Assembly: GCA_002733605.1 (NCBI GenBank)
Contig: NVWK01000011.1
Location: 350,856 to 414,855, forward strand
DNA length: 64,000 bases
Reading direction: 5' to 3'
Source: Robiginitomaculum sp.
GTDB taxonomy: Bacteria > Pseudomonadota > Alphaproteobacteria > Caulobacterales > Maricaulaceae
The notes below the pieces were generated by a model. It saw only the letters and a program-made list of their open reading frames with translations. It was not told the origin of the DNA and searched no databases. Position numbers and translations under genes: made by a program. Within the stretch, counting starts at the first letter, position 1. Each line of letters begins with the position of its first letter. Shown here piece by piece: positions 53,563 to 61,692 of this stretch.

Positions 53563-54501
53563 GTGTTTGAGAGCTTACCATTAGGAGCATTTATAGGGGT
53601 TGTCTTGTTTTTGGGCATGTCCCTGAGCATGATTGTTATCATCAGTCGTCGTGTATTGATGCAAAATCATACACTGACACGTAGGTTGGCAGGTGTCTCG
53701 GGCCCCCAGAAGGATGTGCAGAAAGGTGCCGCTAAATCCGGTGGATTGGTGAGCAAGAAACTGATCGAGCGCTTTGGTAAACATATTGCTTTGCCGGATG
53801 TGAACGAGATTACCCGTATCCGTTTTAAGCTGGCCCAAGCCGGATTTTACGATGCACAGGCTGTGACCATATATTGTGGTGTACGGGTGTTCGCCCTTTT
53901 GGTGCCGCAACTGGTATTGCTGTGTGCGTGGCCGATCTTCCTGCAGGACATGGAAACCAAAACACTTTTAATGATCTCGTTTGGATTGATCGGCGCGGGC
54001 ATGTTTGGCCCGGATTATGTTCTCGGTTCCAAGATTGCGACCCGCCAGCAATTGGCGCGCGACGGGTTCCCGGATTTGCTTGATTTGCTGATCTCGTGTC
54101 TGGAGGCGGGTCTGGGTCTTGATGCGGCTTTGTCAAATGTAGCCGAGGAGCTTGGTACACGCTTCCCTGTGCTGAAGATTAATCTTGATCTGCTTAATCT
54201 GGAACTTATGGCAGGTCGTCAGCGTTATGAGGCGTTTAAGAACTTCGCCGAACGGCTGGGGCTTGAGGAGGCCAAAGCCTTGACAATTATGTTGAAACAA
54301 TCCGAAGAAATGGGCAGTTCGCTTGGACTGGCTTTGCGGACATTTTCAGAAGAAATGCGGTCGAAACGAATGTTGCTGGCGGAAGAAAAGGCGATGGCTT
54401 TGCCGGCGAAGATGACCGTGCCGCTTATTTTATTTATCTTTCCCACGATTATGACTATGTTGTTGCTACCGGCAGCGGCGCGTCTAATGCAATCTTTTTA
54501 A
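53563..54501 (+). CDS. tadC: Tad inner-membrane platform protein TadC
   Basis: 312 residues from GTG 53563. A first membrane helix (FIGVVLFLGMSLSMIVIIS), two in the centre, and the GspF-like domain: DGFPDLLDLLISCLEAGLGL, RYEAFKNFAERLGLEEAKAL, and MGSSLGLALRTFSEEMRSKR. The tail helix (PLILFIFPTIMTMLLLPAA) completes the fold. Partner of TadB. The gene starts seven bases after tadB. An ATG at 53561 is out of frame. Confidence 0.94.
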   Translation: MFESLPLGAFIGVVLFLGMSLSMIVIISRRVLMQNHTLTRRLAGVSGPQKDVQKGAAKSGGLVSKKLIERFGKHIALPDVNEITRIRFKLAQAGFYDAQAVTIYCGVRVFALLVPQLVLLCAWPIFLQDMETKTLLMISFGLIGAGMFGPDYVLGSKIATRQQLARDGFPDLLDLLISCLEAGLGLDAALSNVAEELGTRFPVLKINLDLLNLELMAGRQRYEAFKNFAERLGLEEAKALTIMLKQSEEMGSSLGLALRTFSEEMRSKRMLLAEEKAMALPAKMTVPLILFIFPTIMTMLLLPAAARLMQSF

Positions 54502-54514
54502 TTAAGGGAAAGTT

Positions 54515-55459
54515 ATGCTTGGTTTTCTCCTGAGGAGAGTGTTATATATGGCCATACCTGTTAGTATTGTGGTTTCTGGGTGTACGACAAACCGGTCGGT
54601 TGTTGATGTGCGCCCCTACAATATTGGGAATAACGGGAATGTTGATTTGGGGGCTGTGCGGGACAGGGCAGCGCTTTTCTATGAAAGAGGGACGTTTATT
54701 TCCGCGTACACAGACTATAAGACCGTTGTCCTGCAAATGCCCAAGGACAAGGATTACCCGGCTTTACTTGGGTTTGCGGATGCCGCTTTGGCCTTAGCAG
54801 GACTTGGCGAGCAATATGCGGATGAGGCTCGTATAGTGTACGAAAACCTTGTGGCCACGGATGGTCTCTCCAATCCTTTGAAAATTCAGGCCGAAACAGG
54901 GCTGATTTTACTTGATGTTATGGCGGCTGACCGTGGGGAAAGCCCAGAAATATCCGCATCAGAGACATCTGCAGAAGCGCTTATCATGAGGGCGTTGGAT
55001 ACAAATCCACAGGACCCGCGTTTATGGAATGCATTGGGGCGGGCGTATGACCGCAAACAGAACTGGATATCTGCGCTCGAATCCTATGTAACGGCTTTGC
55101 GGCTTTCACATGACAATACCGGGGCTGTGGCGCCGGTTCAGAATAATATGGGCATGTCTTTGTTGTTGCAGGGGCGCACGGAGGAGGCTCTGGTTAAATT
55201 CAGACAAGCCCACATGGCCAATCCCGAAATACAATTATATGATAATAATACCCGACTGGCGCTTATTCTCTCGGACGATTTTGCAACCGCGCTTGAGGGT
55301 CTTGATGATATTCCCATGGCCCAGCTTTATAATGACGCCGGATTTATTGCGGCCGGGCACGGGGATGTGGCGCGGGCGCGAGGTCTGTACGAGAAAGCGA
55401 TCGAGATCAATCCGCTTTATTTCGAAATCGCCGAGCAGAACTTAGCCGCGCTCGATTAG
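54515..55459 (+). CDS. tadD: TPR lipoprotein TadD
   Basis: 314 residues. Lipobox IVVSGCTT (Cys23). Then about five TPR-like helix pairs, including RDRAALFYERGTFISAYTDY, LWNALGRAYDRKQNWISALE, VQNNMGMSLLLQGRTEEALV and AQLYNDAGFIAAGHGDVARA. This fits TadD, an outer-membrane TPR lipoprotein used for secretin assembly in Tad systems. Last gene of the run; no pilin, prepilin peptidase or TadE/F/G gene follows. Confidence 0.88.
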   Translation: MLGFLLRRVLYMAIPVSIVVSGCTTNRSVVDVRPYNIGNNGNVDLGAVRDRAALFYERGTFISAYTDYKTVVLQMPKDKDYPALLGFADAALALAGLGEQYADEARIVYENLVATDGLSNPLKIQAETGLILLDVMAADRGESPEISASETSAEALIMRALDTNPQDPRLWNALGRAYDRKQNWISALESYVTALRLSHDNTGAVAPVQNNMGMSLLLQGRTEEALVKFRQAHMANPEIQLYDNNTRLALILSDDFATALEGLDDIPMAQLYNDAGFIAAGHGDVARARGLYEKAIEINPLYFEIAEQNLAALD

Positions 55460-55488
55460 GGTTTAGACCCCAGTTCTAGTCCAAAGTC

Positions 55489-56166
55489 CTAGTTTTGGCC
55501 CTTCACTGAATCACGAATGGCCTGGATGTTGTTGGCGTAGACGCTTTCGTCTTGACCACCTTTGCCGAATACGGCTGAACCTGCGACCACTACATCTGCA
55601 CCGGCTTCAACTACGAGCGGGGCCGTTTGCGGATTGATGCCGCCGTCCACTTCAATGAGAATATCACGGTCGCCGATCATGGTTTTCAACTCCCGAATTT
55701 TTCCGATTTGCGAGGGCAGGAAGCTTTGCCCGCCAAAGCCCGGATTGACACTCATCACGAGGATCAGATCCAGTCTGTCCATCACATGGGTCAGGACATG
55801 GGCGGGGGTGGCAGGGTTAAGGGCTGCGCCGGCTTTGCATCCCAAATCGCGGATAACCTGTAGGCTACGATCAAGGTGGGGGCAGGCTTCGGGGTGTACG
55901 GAAATATAGTCTGCACCCGCCTTGGCAAAGGCTTCCAGATACGGGTCGGCAGGTTCGATCATCAAATGCACATCCATTACCGTTTTGATATGGGGGCGGA
56001 TGGCTTTGCACACGAGCGGGCCAATGGTGATATTGGGGACGAAATGCCCGTCCATCACATCCACATGCACCCAATCACATCCCGCGCTTTCGATGGCGCG
56101 TATCTCGTGTCCGAGATTGGCAAAGTCGGCTGACAGGATGGAGGGTGATATTTTTACGTTGGCCAT
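55489..56166 (-). CDS. rpe: Ribulose-phosphate 3-epimerase
   Basis: 225 residues, full length TIM barrel. [17 protein letters not shown] with Ser and the first Asp-region, [17 protein letters not shown] (catalytic Asp, metal), [33 protein letters not shown] and [10 protein letters not shown] with VVAGSAVFG. It interconverts ribulose 5-phosphate and xylulose 5-phosphate in the pentose phosphate pathway. Last gene of the fbp-tkt-fba-rpe operon, 11 bases after fba. Confidence 0.96.
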   Translation of the reverse strand: MANVKISPSILSADFANLGHEIRAIESAGCDWVHVDVMDGHFVPNITIGPLVCKAIRPHIKTVMDVHLMIEPADPYLEAFAKAGADYISVHPEACPHLDRSLQVIRDLGCKAGAALNPATPAHVLTHVMDRLDLILVMSVNPGFGGQSFLPSQIGKIRELKTMIGDRDILIEVDGGINPQTAPLVVEAGADVVVAGSAVFGKGGQDESVYANNIQAIRDSVKGQN

Positions 56167-56177
56167 AGGATCGGTCT

Positions 56178-57242
56178 TTATGCTGGTTTGGGGGCGAGGC
56201 TACCCTCTGCATAGCGTTTGGCCATGTCTGCGAGTGAAATCGTTTGGATTTTATGGGCTTGTCCGGCGGCGTTGAACTGCTCAAAGCGTTTTTTACACAG
56301 GGCTTGCATGGCTTCCAGCGAAGGTTTGAGATATTTGCGCGGGTCAAATTCGCCTTTGTTTTCCAACAGGACGCGGCGGACTTGTCCGGTCATGGCAAGA
56401 CGGCAATCGGTGTCGATATTCACTTTCCGTACCCCGAATTTGATGCCGTGAATAATTTCGTCAATCGGCACGCCGTAAGTTTGTGCCATTTCGCCGTCAT
56501 ATTGGTTGAAAATATCCTGTAGCTCTTGCGGGATAGAGGAAGAGCCGTGCATGACCATATGGGTGTTGGGCAGGAGCTTGTGAATTTCTTCGGCAACATG
56601 CATGGCCAGAATCTCTCCGTCCGGTTTGCGGGTGAATTTATAGGCGCCGTGGGATGTACCCATGGCAATGGCGAGGGCATCCACCTGGGTGGCCATGACG
56701 AAATCGACGGCTTCATTCGGGTCTGTCAGCAACATGTTGCGGTCAAGTGCGCCTTCAAATCCGTGCCCGTCTTCGGCTTCGCCTTTGCCGGTTTCGAGCG
56801 AGCCTAAACAGCCCAGCTCGCCTTCGACGGAGACGCCCATATGATGGGAAACATCTGTGACATGTTTGGTGATGTTAACATTATAGTCATAGCTGGCCGG
56901 TGTTTTCCCGTCCGCTTCCAGAGAGCCGTCCATCATGACCGAGGTAAATCCGGTGCCAATGGCCGAGAAACAGGTCGGGTCACTATTGCCGTGATCCTGA
57001 TGCAGGCAGATCGGAATATGCGGGTACATTTCCTCGGCCGCCTCGACCAGTTTGTTGAGCATTATATCGCCAGCATAGGCGCGGGCACCCCGACTGGCTT
57101 GTAGGATAACCGGGCCGTCAACCTCGTGAGCGGCGGCCATGATGGCAAGAACCTGTTCCATATTATTGATATTAAACGCGGGCACACCATAGCTGTGTTC
57201 TGCTGCGTGATCGAGGAGTTGTCTTAGGGTGATTCTTGCCAT
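56178..57242 (-). CDS. fba: Class II fructose-bisphosphate aldolase
   Basis: 354 residues. This is the zinc-dependent class II type with the Calvin-cycle (CbbA) signature: [38 protein letters not shown] with the catalytic Asp and His, [15 protein letters not shown] (zinc Glu), and GTSHGAYKF (zinc His, phosphate). It condenses two triose phosphates into fructose 1,6-bisphosphate or the reverse. It is 18 bases after tkt in one operon with fbp and rpe. Confidence 0.95.
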   Translation of the reverse strand: MARITLRQLLDHAAEHSYGVPAFNINNMEQVLAIMAAAHEVDGPVILQASRGARAYAGDIMLNKLVEAAEEMYPHIPICLHQDHGNSDPTCFSAIGTGFTSVMMDGSLEADGKTPASYDYNVNITKHVTDVSHHMGVSVEGELGCLGSLETGKGEAEDGHGFEGALDRNMLLTDPNEAVDFVMATQVDALAIAMGTSHGAYKFTRKPDGEILAMHVAEEIHKLLPNTHMVMHGSSSIPQELQDIFNQYDGEMAQTYGVPIDEIIHGIKFGVRKVNIDTDCRLAMTGQVRRVLLENKGEFDPRKYLKPSLEAMQALCKKRFEQFNAAGQAHKIQTISLADMAKRYAEGSLAPKPA

Positions 57243-57260
57243 TGTATCCAGTTACTTTCG

Positions 57261-59249
57261 TTAGGGGTGTTCGCTTAAAATATGATGCGCTTTTGCGATG
57301 AGAGCTTTGGTTGTGATGTTGAAATGTTCGAACAGTTTTGGCGCGGGTGCAGACGCCCCAAAGCCGGTCATGCCGATGAAGTTTTCGCTGTGCTGGGTAT
57401 AACGTTCCCAGCCCATGCCGACGGCGGCTTCGATGGCCACGCGTGGCGCGGTGCCGAGCACGTCTGCCTTGTAGCTTTCGCTTTGGGCGTCAAATAATTC
57501 CCAACATGGCATGGAAACAACGCAGGCTTTGATGCCGTCCTTGGCAAGCGCTTCGGCCGCTTCGACGGCCAAGTGTACTTCGGAACCGGTGGCGAGGAAG
57601 GTGATGTCGCGCGGGCCGGTGCAGGTGCGCAAGACATAGGCGCCTTTGGCGACAAGGTTCTCAGAGGTGTGCTCGGTGCGTAATGTTGGCAGACCTTGAC
57701 GGGTCAGGACGAGCGAGCTTGGGGTTTTATCTGCAAGCAATGCGCACTCCCAAGCTTCTGCCGTTTCCACGGCGTCGGCAGGACGAATGACATTCATATT
57801 GGGCAGGGCGCGCAGTGTGGCCAGTGTTTCCACTGCTTGGTGGGTCGGGCCGTCTTCGCCGAGACCGATGGAATCATGGGTCAGCACATAGATTGTCCGC
57901 AATTGCATCAGGGCCGACAGGCGCATGGCGCCCAGCATATAACCGGCGAACACGAAGAAGGTGCCGCCGTAGGGAATGAACCCGCCGTGCAGGGTAATGC
58001 CGTTCATGATCGCGGCCATGGCGTGTTCACGCACACCGTAATAGACATAGCGGCCGGAGAAATTATTGGCGCTGATCGCGGTCATGCCGTCGGTCAGGGT
58101 TAAATTGGAACCGGTCAGATCGGCCGAGCCGCCAATGGTGTTGATACAAATATCATTGACCACTTCAAGAGCGTTCTGGGAGGATTTACGAGTGGCAAGT
58201 TTTGGCGCGTCTTTGACAAGGCTTGCGATAAACGCGTCCATACGCGGGCGTAAGTCATCTGGCAGATCGCCCACATCTCTGGCGTTAAATTCTGACGCCT
58301 TGCCGGACGCGGCCAGACGGGCATCCCAGTCCGCACGGGTATTTGCATTGCGTGTGCCTGCACTGCGCCATGCAGACAGGATCGGAGCCGGAATTTCAAA
58401 GGCGGGGGCATCCCAATTCAGAGCCGCGCGGGTGGCGGCAATTTCGTCTGCACCGAGTGGGGCGCCGTGGACTTTATTGGTACCGGCTTTATTGGGAGAC
58501 CCTTGACCGATGACGGTTTTGACCGCGATGAAGGACGGCTTGCTTGTGTCGGCTTTGGCGGCAGTAATGGCTGCGTCGATGGCGTCGGCGTCATGGCCGT
58601 CAACGGATTGTACGTGCCAACCGCAGGCTTTGAAGCGGGCCAATTGGTCGGTCGATGTTGAAAGGTCGGTGGTGCCATCGATTGTGATATTGTTGTCGTC
58701 CCACAATACAACGAGGCGGTCGAGTTTGGTGTTGCCGGCAAAGTCGATGGCTTCGTGGCTGATGCCTTCCATCAAACATCCATCGCCGCAAATCACATAG
58801 GTGTAATGGCTGGCCAGATCATCGCCGTAGCGGTCGTTTTGCAGACGTTCAGCCAATGCCATGCCAACGGCCATGCTGATGCCTTGGCCCAACGGGCCGG
58901 TGGTTGAATCGACGCCGTCCACATGGCCATATTCAGGATGGCCTGCGGTGATCGCGCCAAACTGGCGGAAGTTTTTCACTTGCTCGATCGTCATATCTTG
59001 ATACCCGACCAGATAATGCAGGGCGTATTGCAGCATGGACGCATGGCCGGCGGACAGGACAAACCGGTCGCGGTCGGCCCATTTCGGGGCGGCCGGGTCA
59101 ATTTTCAAATGTTTGGTGAACAGCACAGTGGCCACATCGGCAAGGCCCATCGGGGCACCGGGATGCCCGGAATTGGCGGCTTGGACAGCATCAATGGCGA
59201 GGAAGCGGATGGCATTGGCCATGTCATTGTGGGAAACTGGTGTGGTCAT
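57261..59249 (-). CDS. tkt: Transketolase
   Basis: 662 residues, full-length TPP enzyme. N-terminal AIDAVQAANSGHPGAPMGLAD, TPP motif GDGCLMEGISHEAIDFAGN with DDNNITIDG, and the transketolase signature GEDGPTHQAVETLATLRALP. The C-terminal domain ends in a short LIAKAHHILSEHP. It transfers two-carbon units between sugar phosphates. It is 26 bases after fbp. The sequence is not CbbT-specific in any way I can read. Confidence 0.96.
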   Translation of the reverse strand: MTTPVSHNDMANAIRFLAIDAVQAANSGHPGAPMGLADVATVLFTKHLKIDPAAPKWADRDRFVLSAGHASMLQYALHYLVGYQDMTIEQVKNFRQFGAITAGHPEYGHVDGVDSTTGPLGQGISMAVGMALAERLQNDRYGDDLASHYTYVICGDGCLMEGISHEAIDFAGNTKLDRLVVLWDDNNITIDGTTDLSTSTDQLARFKACGWHVQSVDGHDADAIDAAITAAKADTSKPSFIAVKTVIGQGSPNKAGTNKVHGAPLGADEIAATRAALNWDAPAFEIPAPILSAWRSAGTRNANTRADWDARLAASGKASEFNARDVGDLPDDLRPRMDAFIASLVKDAPKLATRKSSQNALEVVNDICINTIGGSADLTGSNLTLTDGMTAISANNFSGRYVYYGVREHAMAAIMNGITLHGGFIPYGGTFFVFAGYMLGAMRLSALMQLRTIYVLTHDSIGLGEDGPTHQAVETLATLRALPNMNVIRPADAVETAEAWECALLADKTPSSLVLTRQGLPTLRTEHTSENLVAKGAYVLRTCTGPRDITFLATGSEVHLAVEAAEALAKDGIKACVVSMPCWELFDAQSESYKADVLGTAPRVAIEAAVGMGWERYTQHSENFIGMTGFGASAPAPKLFEHFNITTKALIAKAHHILSEHP

Positions 59250-59275
59250 AATGAAAATCTCAATTAATGTTAGCG

Positions 59276-60247
59276 TTATCTTTTGTGGTACATAACGCGT
59301 TTAACTTGGTTTTTCGAGCCAAAAATGAAAGGAATCCGCTGATGCAGGGTTTTAAGTGATTTTTCGAGTATGCGGGTGTGTCCGTCGGTGGCGGAACCGC
59401 CTGCCTGTTCGATGATGAAGGCAACGGGGGCGGCTTCGTAGAGCAGGCGCAAGCGGCCATGTTCATAGCCATTCCGATCGTCTTCGGGGTAGAGGAATAT
59501 GCCGCCGCGCATCAGGATGCGGTTGGCGTCTGCGACCAGTGAACCAATCCAGCGCATGTTTTGCTTGGCACCGAGCGGGCCAGCCTCGCCGTGTTGGCAT
59601 TCTTCGATATAGGCGCGTATGGAGGCGTCCCAATGTCGGGTGTTGGAGGCATTAATGGCAAATTCATGGGCGTCTTCGGGGATGTGCATTTCTGCAATCG
59701 CCAGTTTGAACACATTGTCGGTGCGGTCGAGCACATAAAGCTCGGTGCCGTCCCCCGTGGTGATGACCAGCGAGGTTTGGGGGCCATAGACGAAGAAGCC
59801 TGCGCACAACTGATCTGTGCCCACGCGCAGGAAGGAGGCTTCGGCGGTCTCGGCCTTTGGGAAGACCGCGAATATGGTGCCGATGGAGACATTGGTGTCG
59901 ATATTTGACGAACCGTCGAGCGGGTCGGAGGCGACCGCGAGCGGCTGGCTCTCGTCCAACGTGATAATGTCGTCTTGCTCTTCGGAGGCGTAATAGGCGA
60001 CGGGGACGGTTTTGAGGGCGGCCGTGATTATTTCGTCGGTGCGCACGTCGAGGGCTTTTTGTTGATCGCCATCACTATTGGCCGTGCCGGCCAGAGCGCC
60101 GAAGGCGCTTTCCAGTGGGCCACGGGCGCAAAGCTGCGAGATTTGTTCGGCAGCGGACGCTAACGCGGTAATTGTAGCGCTAACACTTTGCTGGTGTTTA
60201 GGGAGTGAGAGGTTTTTTGCAAACTTTGAAGAAAATTCGATACTCAT
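59276..60247 (-). CDS. fbp: Class 1 fructose-1,6-bisphosphatase
   Basis: 323 residues. SDPLDGSSNIDTNVSIGTIF, here read as ASDPLDGSSNIDTNVSIG, holds the metal Asp residues. YASEEQDDIITLDE provides the acidic loop, and RGGIFLYPEDDRNGYEHGRL and LLYEAAPVAFIIEQAGGSA are the class 1 sugar-binding end. It removes the 1-phosphate in gluconeogenesis. First gene of the fbp-tkt-fba-rpe operon; the promoter should lie in 60248-60336, where no clear -10/-35 pair was found. Confidence 0.95.
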   Translation of the reverse strand: MSIEFSSKFAKNLSLPKHQQSVSATITALASAAEQISQLCARGPLESAFGALAGTANSDGDQQKALDVRTDEIITAALKTVPVAYYASEEQDDIITLDESQPLAVASDPLDGSSNIDTNVSIGTIFAVFPKAETAEASFLRVGTDQLCAGFFVYGPQTSLVITTGDGTELYVLDRTDNVFKLAIAEMHIPEDAHEFAINASNTRHWDASIRAYIEECQHGEAGPLGAKQNMRWIGSLVADANRILMRGGIFLYPEDDRNGYEHGRLRLLYEAAPVAFIIEQAGGSATDGHTRILEKSLKTLHQRIPFIFGSKNQVKRVMYHKR

Positions 60248-60336
60248 TTTCTTGGTCCATACTCACGAAAAGACAGGTTCGATTAGCATGTATTACGGGT
60301 GCTGTCGCGTGATAATTTGTATAATGGTGCCTATTT

Positions 60337-60900
60337 TTATGGGGTTTTGCGCCTGATGGTCGAGGGGGGCCGTTTGTAGGTTTCCTTGAATACGGTGTTG
60401 AAGCGGCGCAGGGATTTGAACCCGGATTTAAACGCGATCTCGGTCATGGGCAGGCCGGTTTCATCCAGTAGACGTTTGGCCCTTTGTACGCGTACGGTTT
60501 TGGCCATGCGGCTCGGCGTGGTGCCCAGATGTTTTTGAAACAGGCGGGTCAAATGACGGGGGCCAACGCCGAGCTTGGCAGCGAAGGCGTCCATGCTGAG
60601 TTGTTGGTCAAGCGCTCCGTTTTCGATCAGTTTCAGGGCGCGCGAGACGGTGGTTTTTGTACCGTTCCAGGCGGGGGAGAACGGGGCGCTTTCGGGGCGG
60701 CATCTGAGGCAGGGGCGATAACCCGCATCCTCACAAGCGCTGGCGCTGGGATAATAACTCATATTTTTACGCAGGCAGGTTTTGGCGGGGCATATGGGAC
60801 GACAATAAATGCGGGTTGTTTTGACGGCGGTAAAAAACAGACCGTCAAAATCGGGGTCTTTTCTCAACCGGGCGGCGTCGCATATATCAAAGTCTAGCAT
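60337..60900 (-). CDS. Ada-type methyl-phosphotriester sensor and AraC regulator (AdaA-like)
   Basis: 187 residues. The Ada zinc domain, ~1-75, has four Cys: YCRPICPAKTC (methyl acceptor and ligands) and PCLRCRPE. A two-HTH AraC domain follows: KLGVGPRHLTRLFQKHLG and IAFKSGFKSLRRFNTVFKE. No methyltransferase domain is fused; it is encoded separately by the divergent ogt. AdaA proteins accept methyl from DNA phosphotriesters at the N-terminal Cys, then activate repair genes. The 187-base gap to ogt should hold its operator. Confidence 0.93.
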   Translation of the reverse strand: MLDFDICDAARLRKDPDFDGLFFTAVKTTRIYCRPICPAKTCLRKNMSYYPSASACEDAGYRPCLRCRPESAPFSPAWNGTKTTVSRALKLIENGALDQQLSMDAFAAKLGVGPRHLTRLFQKHLGTTPSRMAKTVRVQRAKRLLDETGLPMTEIAFKSGFKSLRRFNTVFKETYKRPPSTIRRKTP

Positions 60901-61038
60901 TTATGTCTCCGAATTCTGGACGAGCATAAAACGGGTGGCTAGATTTGCCCATGGATAAAAAATTACAAAGTCCGATTCCGGCGAGCTAAAACATCTCATT
61001 CCTTTCATATATAGATTGAGGGCATAACTAGATTGAAG

Positions 61039-61056
61039 ACACGGACAAGCCCGTGT
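61039..61056. promoter_or_regulatory. Inverted repeat in the adaA-ogt intergenic region
   Basis: ACACGG (61039-61044) and CCGTGT (61051-61056) with a 6-base spacer, 32 bases before the ogt start. It sits between the divergent repair genes and could bind the AdaA-like regulator, though no recognised Ada box is present. Confidence 0.3.
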
Positions 61057-61087
61057 TACGGTAGGGTACAACTGGAGTCAGACTAGC

Positions 61088-61597
61088 ATGGATTTTAAAG
61101 CAGTGGATAAGCGCACGGTCGACAAAAAATCTGTGTCCAGCCACATTACCCATTATTGTTACATGGATAGCCCGATCGGTCTGTTTATGCTGGCGGGGTG
61201 CGAGAAGGGCTTGCGGTTGGTCAATTTCCCCAAAGGGCCACAAGCGCGTAAACCCTTGCCGGAATGGCAAGCAGACCAAAGCATGTTTGTGCAGGCCAAG
61301 CGCGAATTAAGTGCCTATTTTGCCGGTGATCTACAAGTGTTCAAGACGCCGGTTTTGTTGGAAGGCACCGTATTTCAAGAACAGGTTTGGCGCGCGCTTA
61401 TGGAGGTGCCGTACGGCGAGTTGGCCTCTTATGGGGATATTGCCAAGTCGATTGACAATCCGGGGGCTTCACGGGCGGTTGGCGGGGCTAATAATGCCAA
61501 TCCGATCCCGATCATTGTGCCGTGTCACCGGATTATCGGGTCTGATAAATCCCTGACCGGATTTGGGGGGGCTGAATACCAAGAAGTATTTGCTTGA
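61088..61597 (+). CDS. ogt: Methylated-DNA-[protein]-cysteine S-methyltransferase, C-terminus frameshifted
   Basis: 169 residues as annotated. FQEQVWRALMEVPYGELASY, NPGASRAVGGANNANPIPII and VPCHRIIGSDKSLTGFGG give the active site (acceptor Cys146 in PCHR). After GFGG the frame ends in a non-family tail (AEYQEVFA). In the +1 frame from 61572 the expected end appears: LNTKKYLLDLEARYAVFPD, running to a TAA at 61638. The switch occurs at a run of seven G (61565-61571). So there is a one-base frameshift (natural, phase-variable or sequencing error). The Cys is present either way. Confidence 0.85.
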   Translation: MDFKAVDKRTVDKKSVSSHITHYCYMDSPIGLFMLAGCEKGLRLVNFPKGPQARKPLPEWQADQSMFVQAKRELSAYFAGDLQVFKTPVLLEGTVFQEQVWRALMEVPYGELASYGDIAKSIDNPGASRAVGGANNANPIPIIVPCHRIIGSDKSLTGFGGAEYQEVFA

Positions 61598-61640
61598 TCT
61601 TGAAGCACGCTATGCGGTTTTTCCGGATCGGTTGATATAA
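61565..61640 (+). other. G7 tract and out-of-frame natural C-terminus of ogt
   Basis: A run of seven G at 61565-61571 precedes CTG AAT ACC AAG, which reads LNTKKYLLDLEARY in the frame one base over from the upstream gene, ending at TAA 61638-61640. Removing one G would give GFGGLNTKKYLLDLE; adding two would give GFGGGLNTKKYLL, the commoner family form. So the gene has lost or gained bases at the tract. Confidence 0.8.
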
Positions 61641-61670
61641 AAAAAGCCCGATGCGAACATCGGGCTTTTT
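61641..61670. terminator. Bidirectional terminator between ogt and hppA
   Basis: AAAAAGCCCGAT (61641-61652) and ATCGGGCTTTTT (61659-61670) form a 12-bp stem with a GCGAAC loop and T-runs on both strands. It ends ogt from the left and hppA from the right. The out-of-frame ogt stop at 61638 is directly before it, which supports the longer reading frame as the ancestral gene end. Confidence 0.92.
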
Positions 61671-61692
61671 AGTTTTAAATATGTAGCTGTAT

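Noticed and set aside
60270..60300. GGTTCGATTAGC resembling a tRNA T-loop
   Set aside because: No acceptor stem, anticodon arm or CCA can be folded around it.
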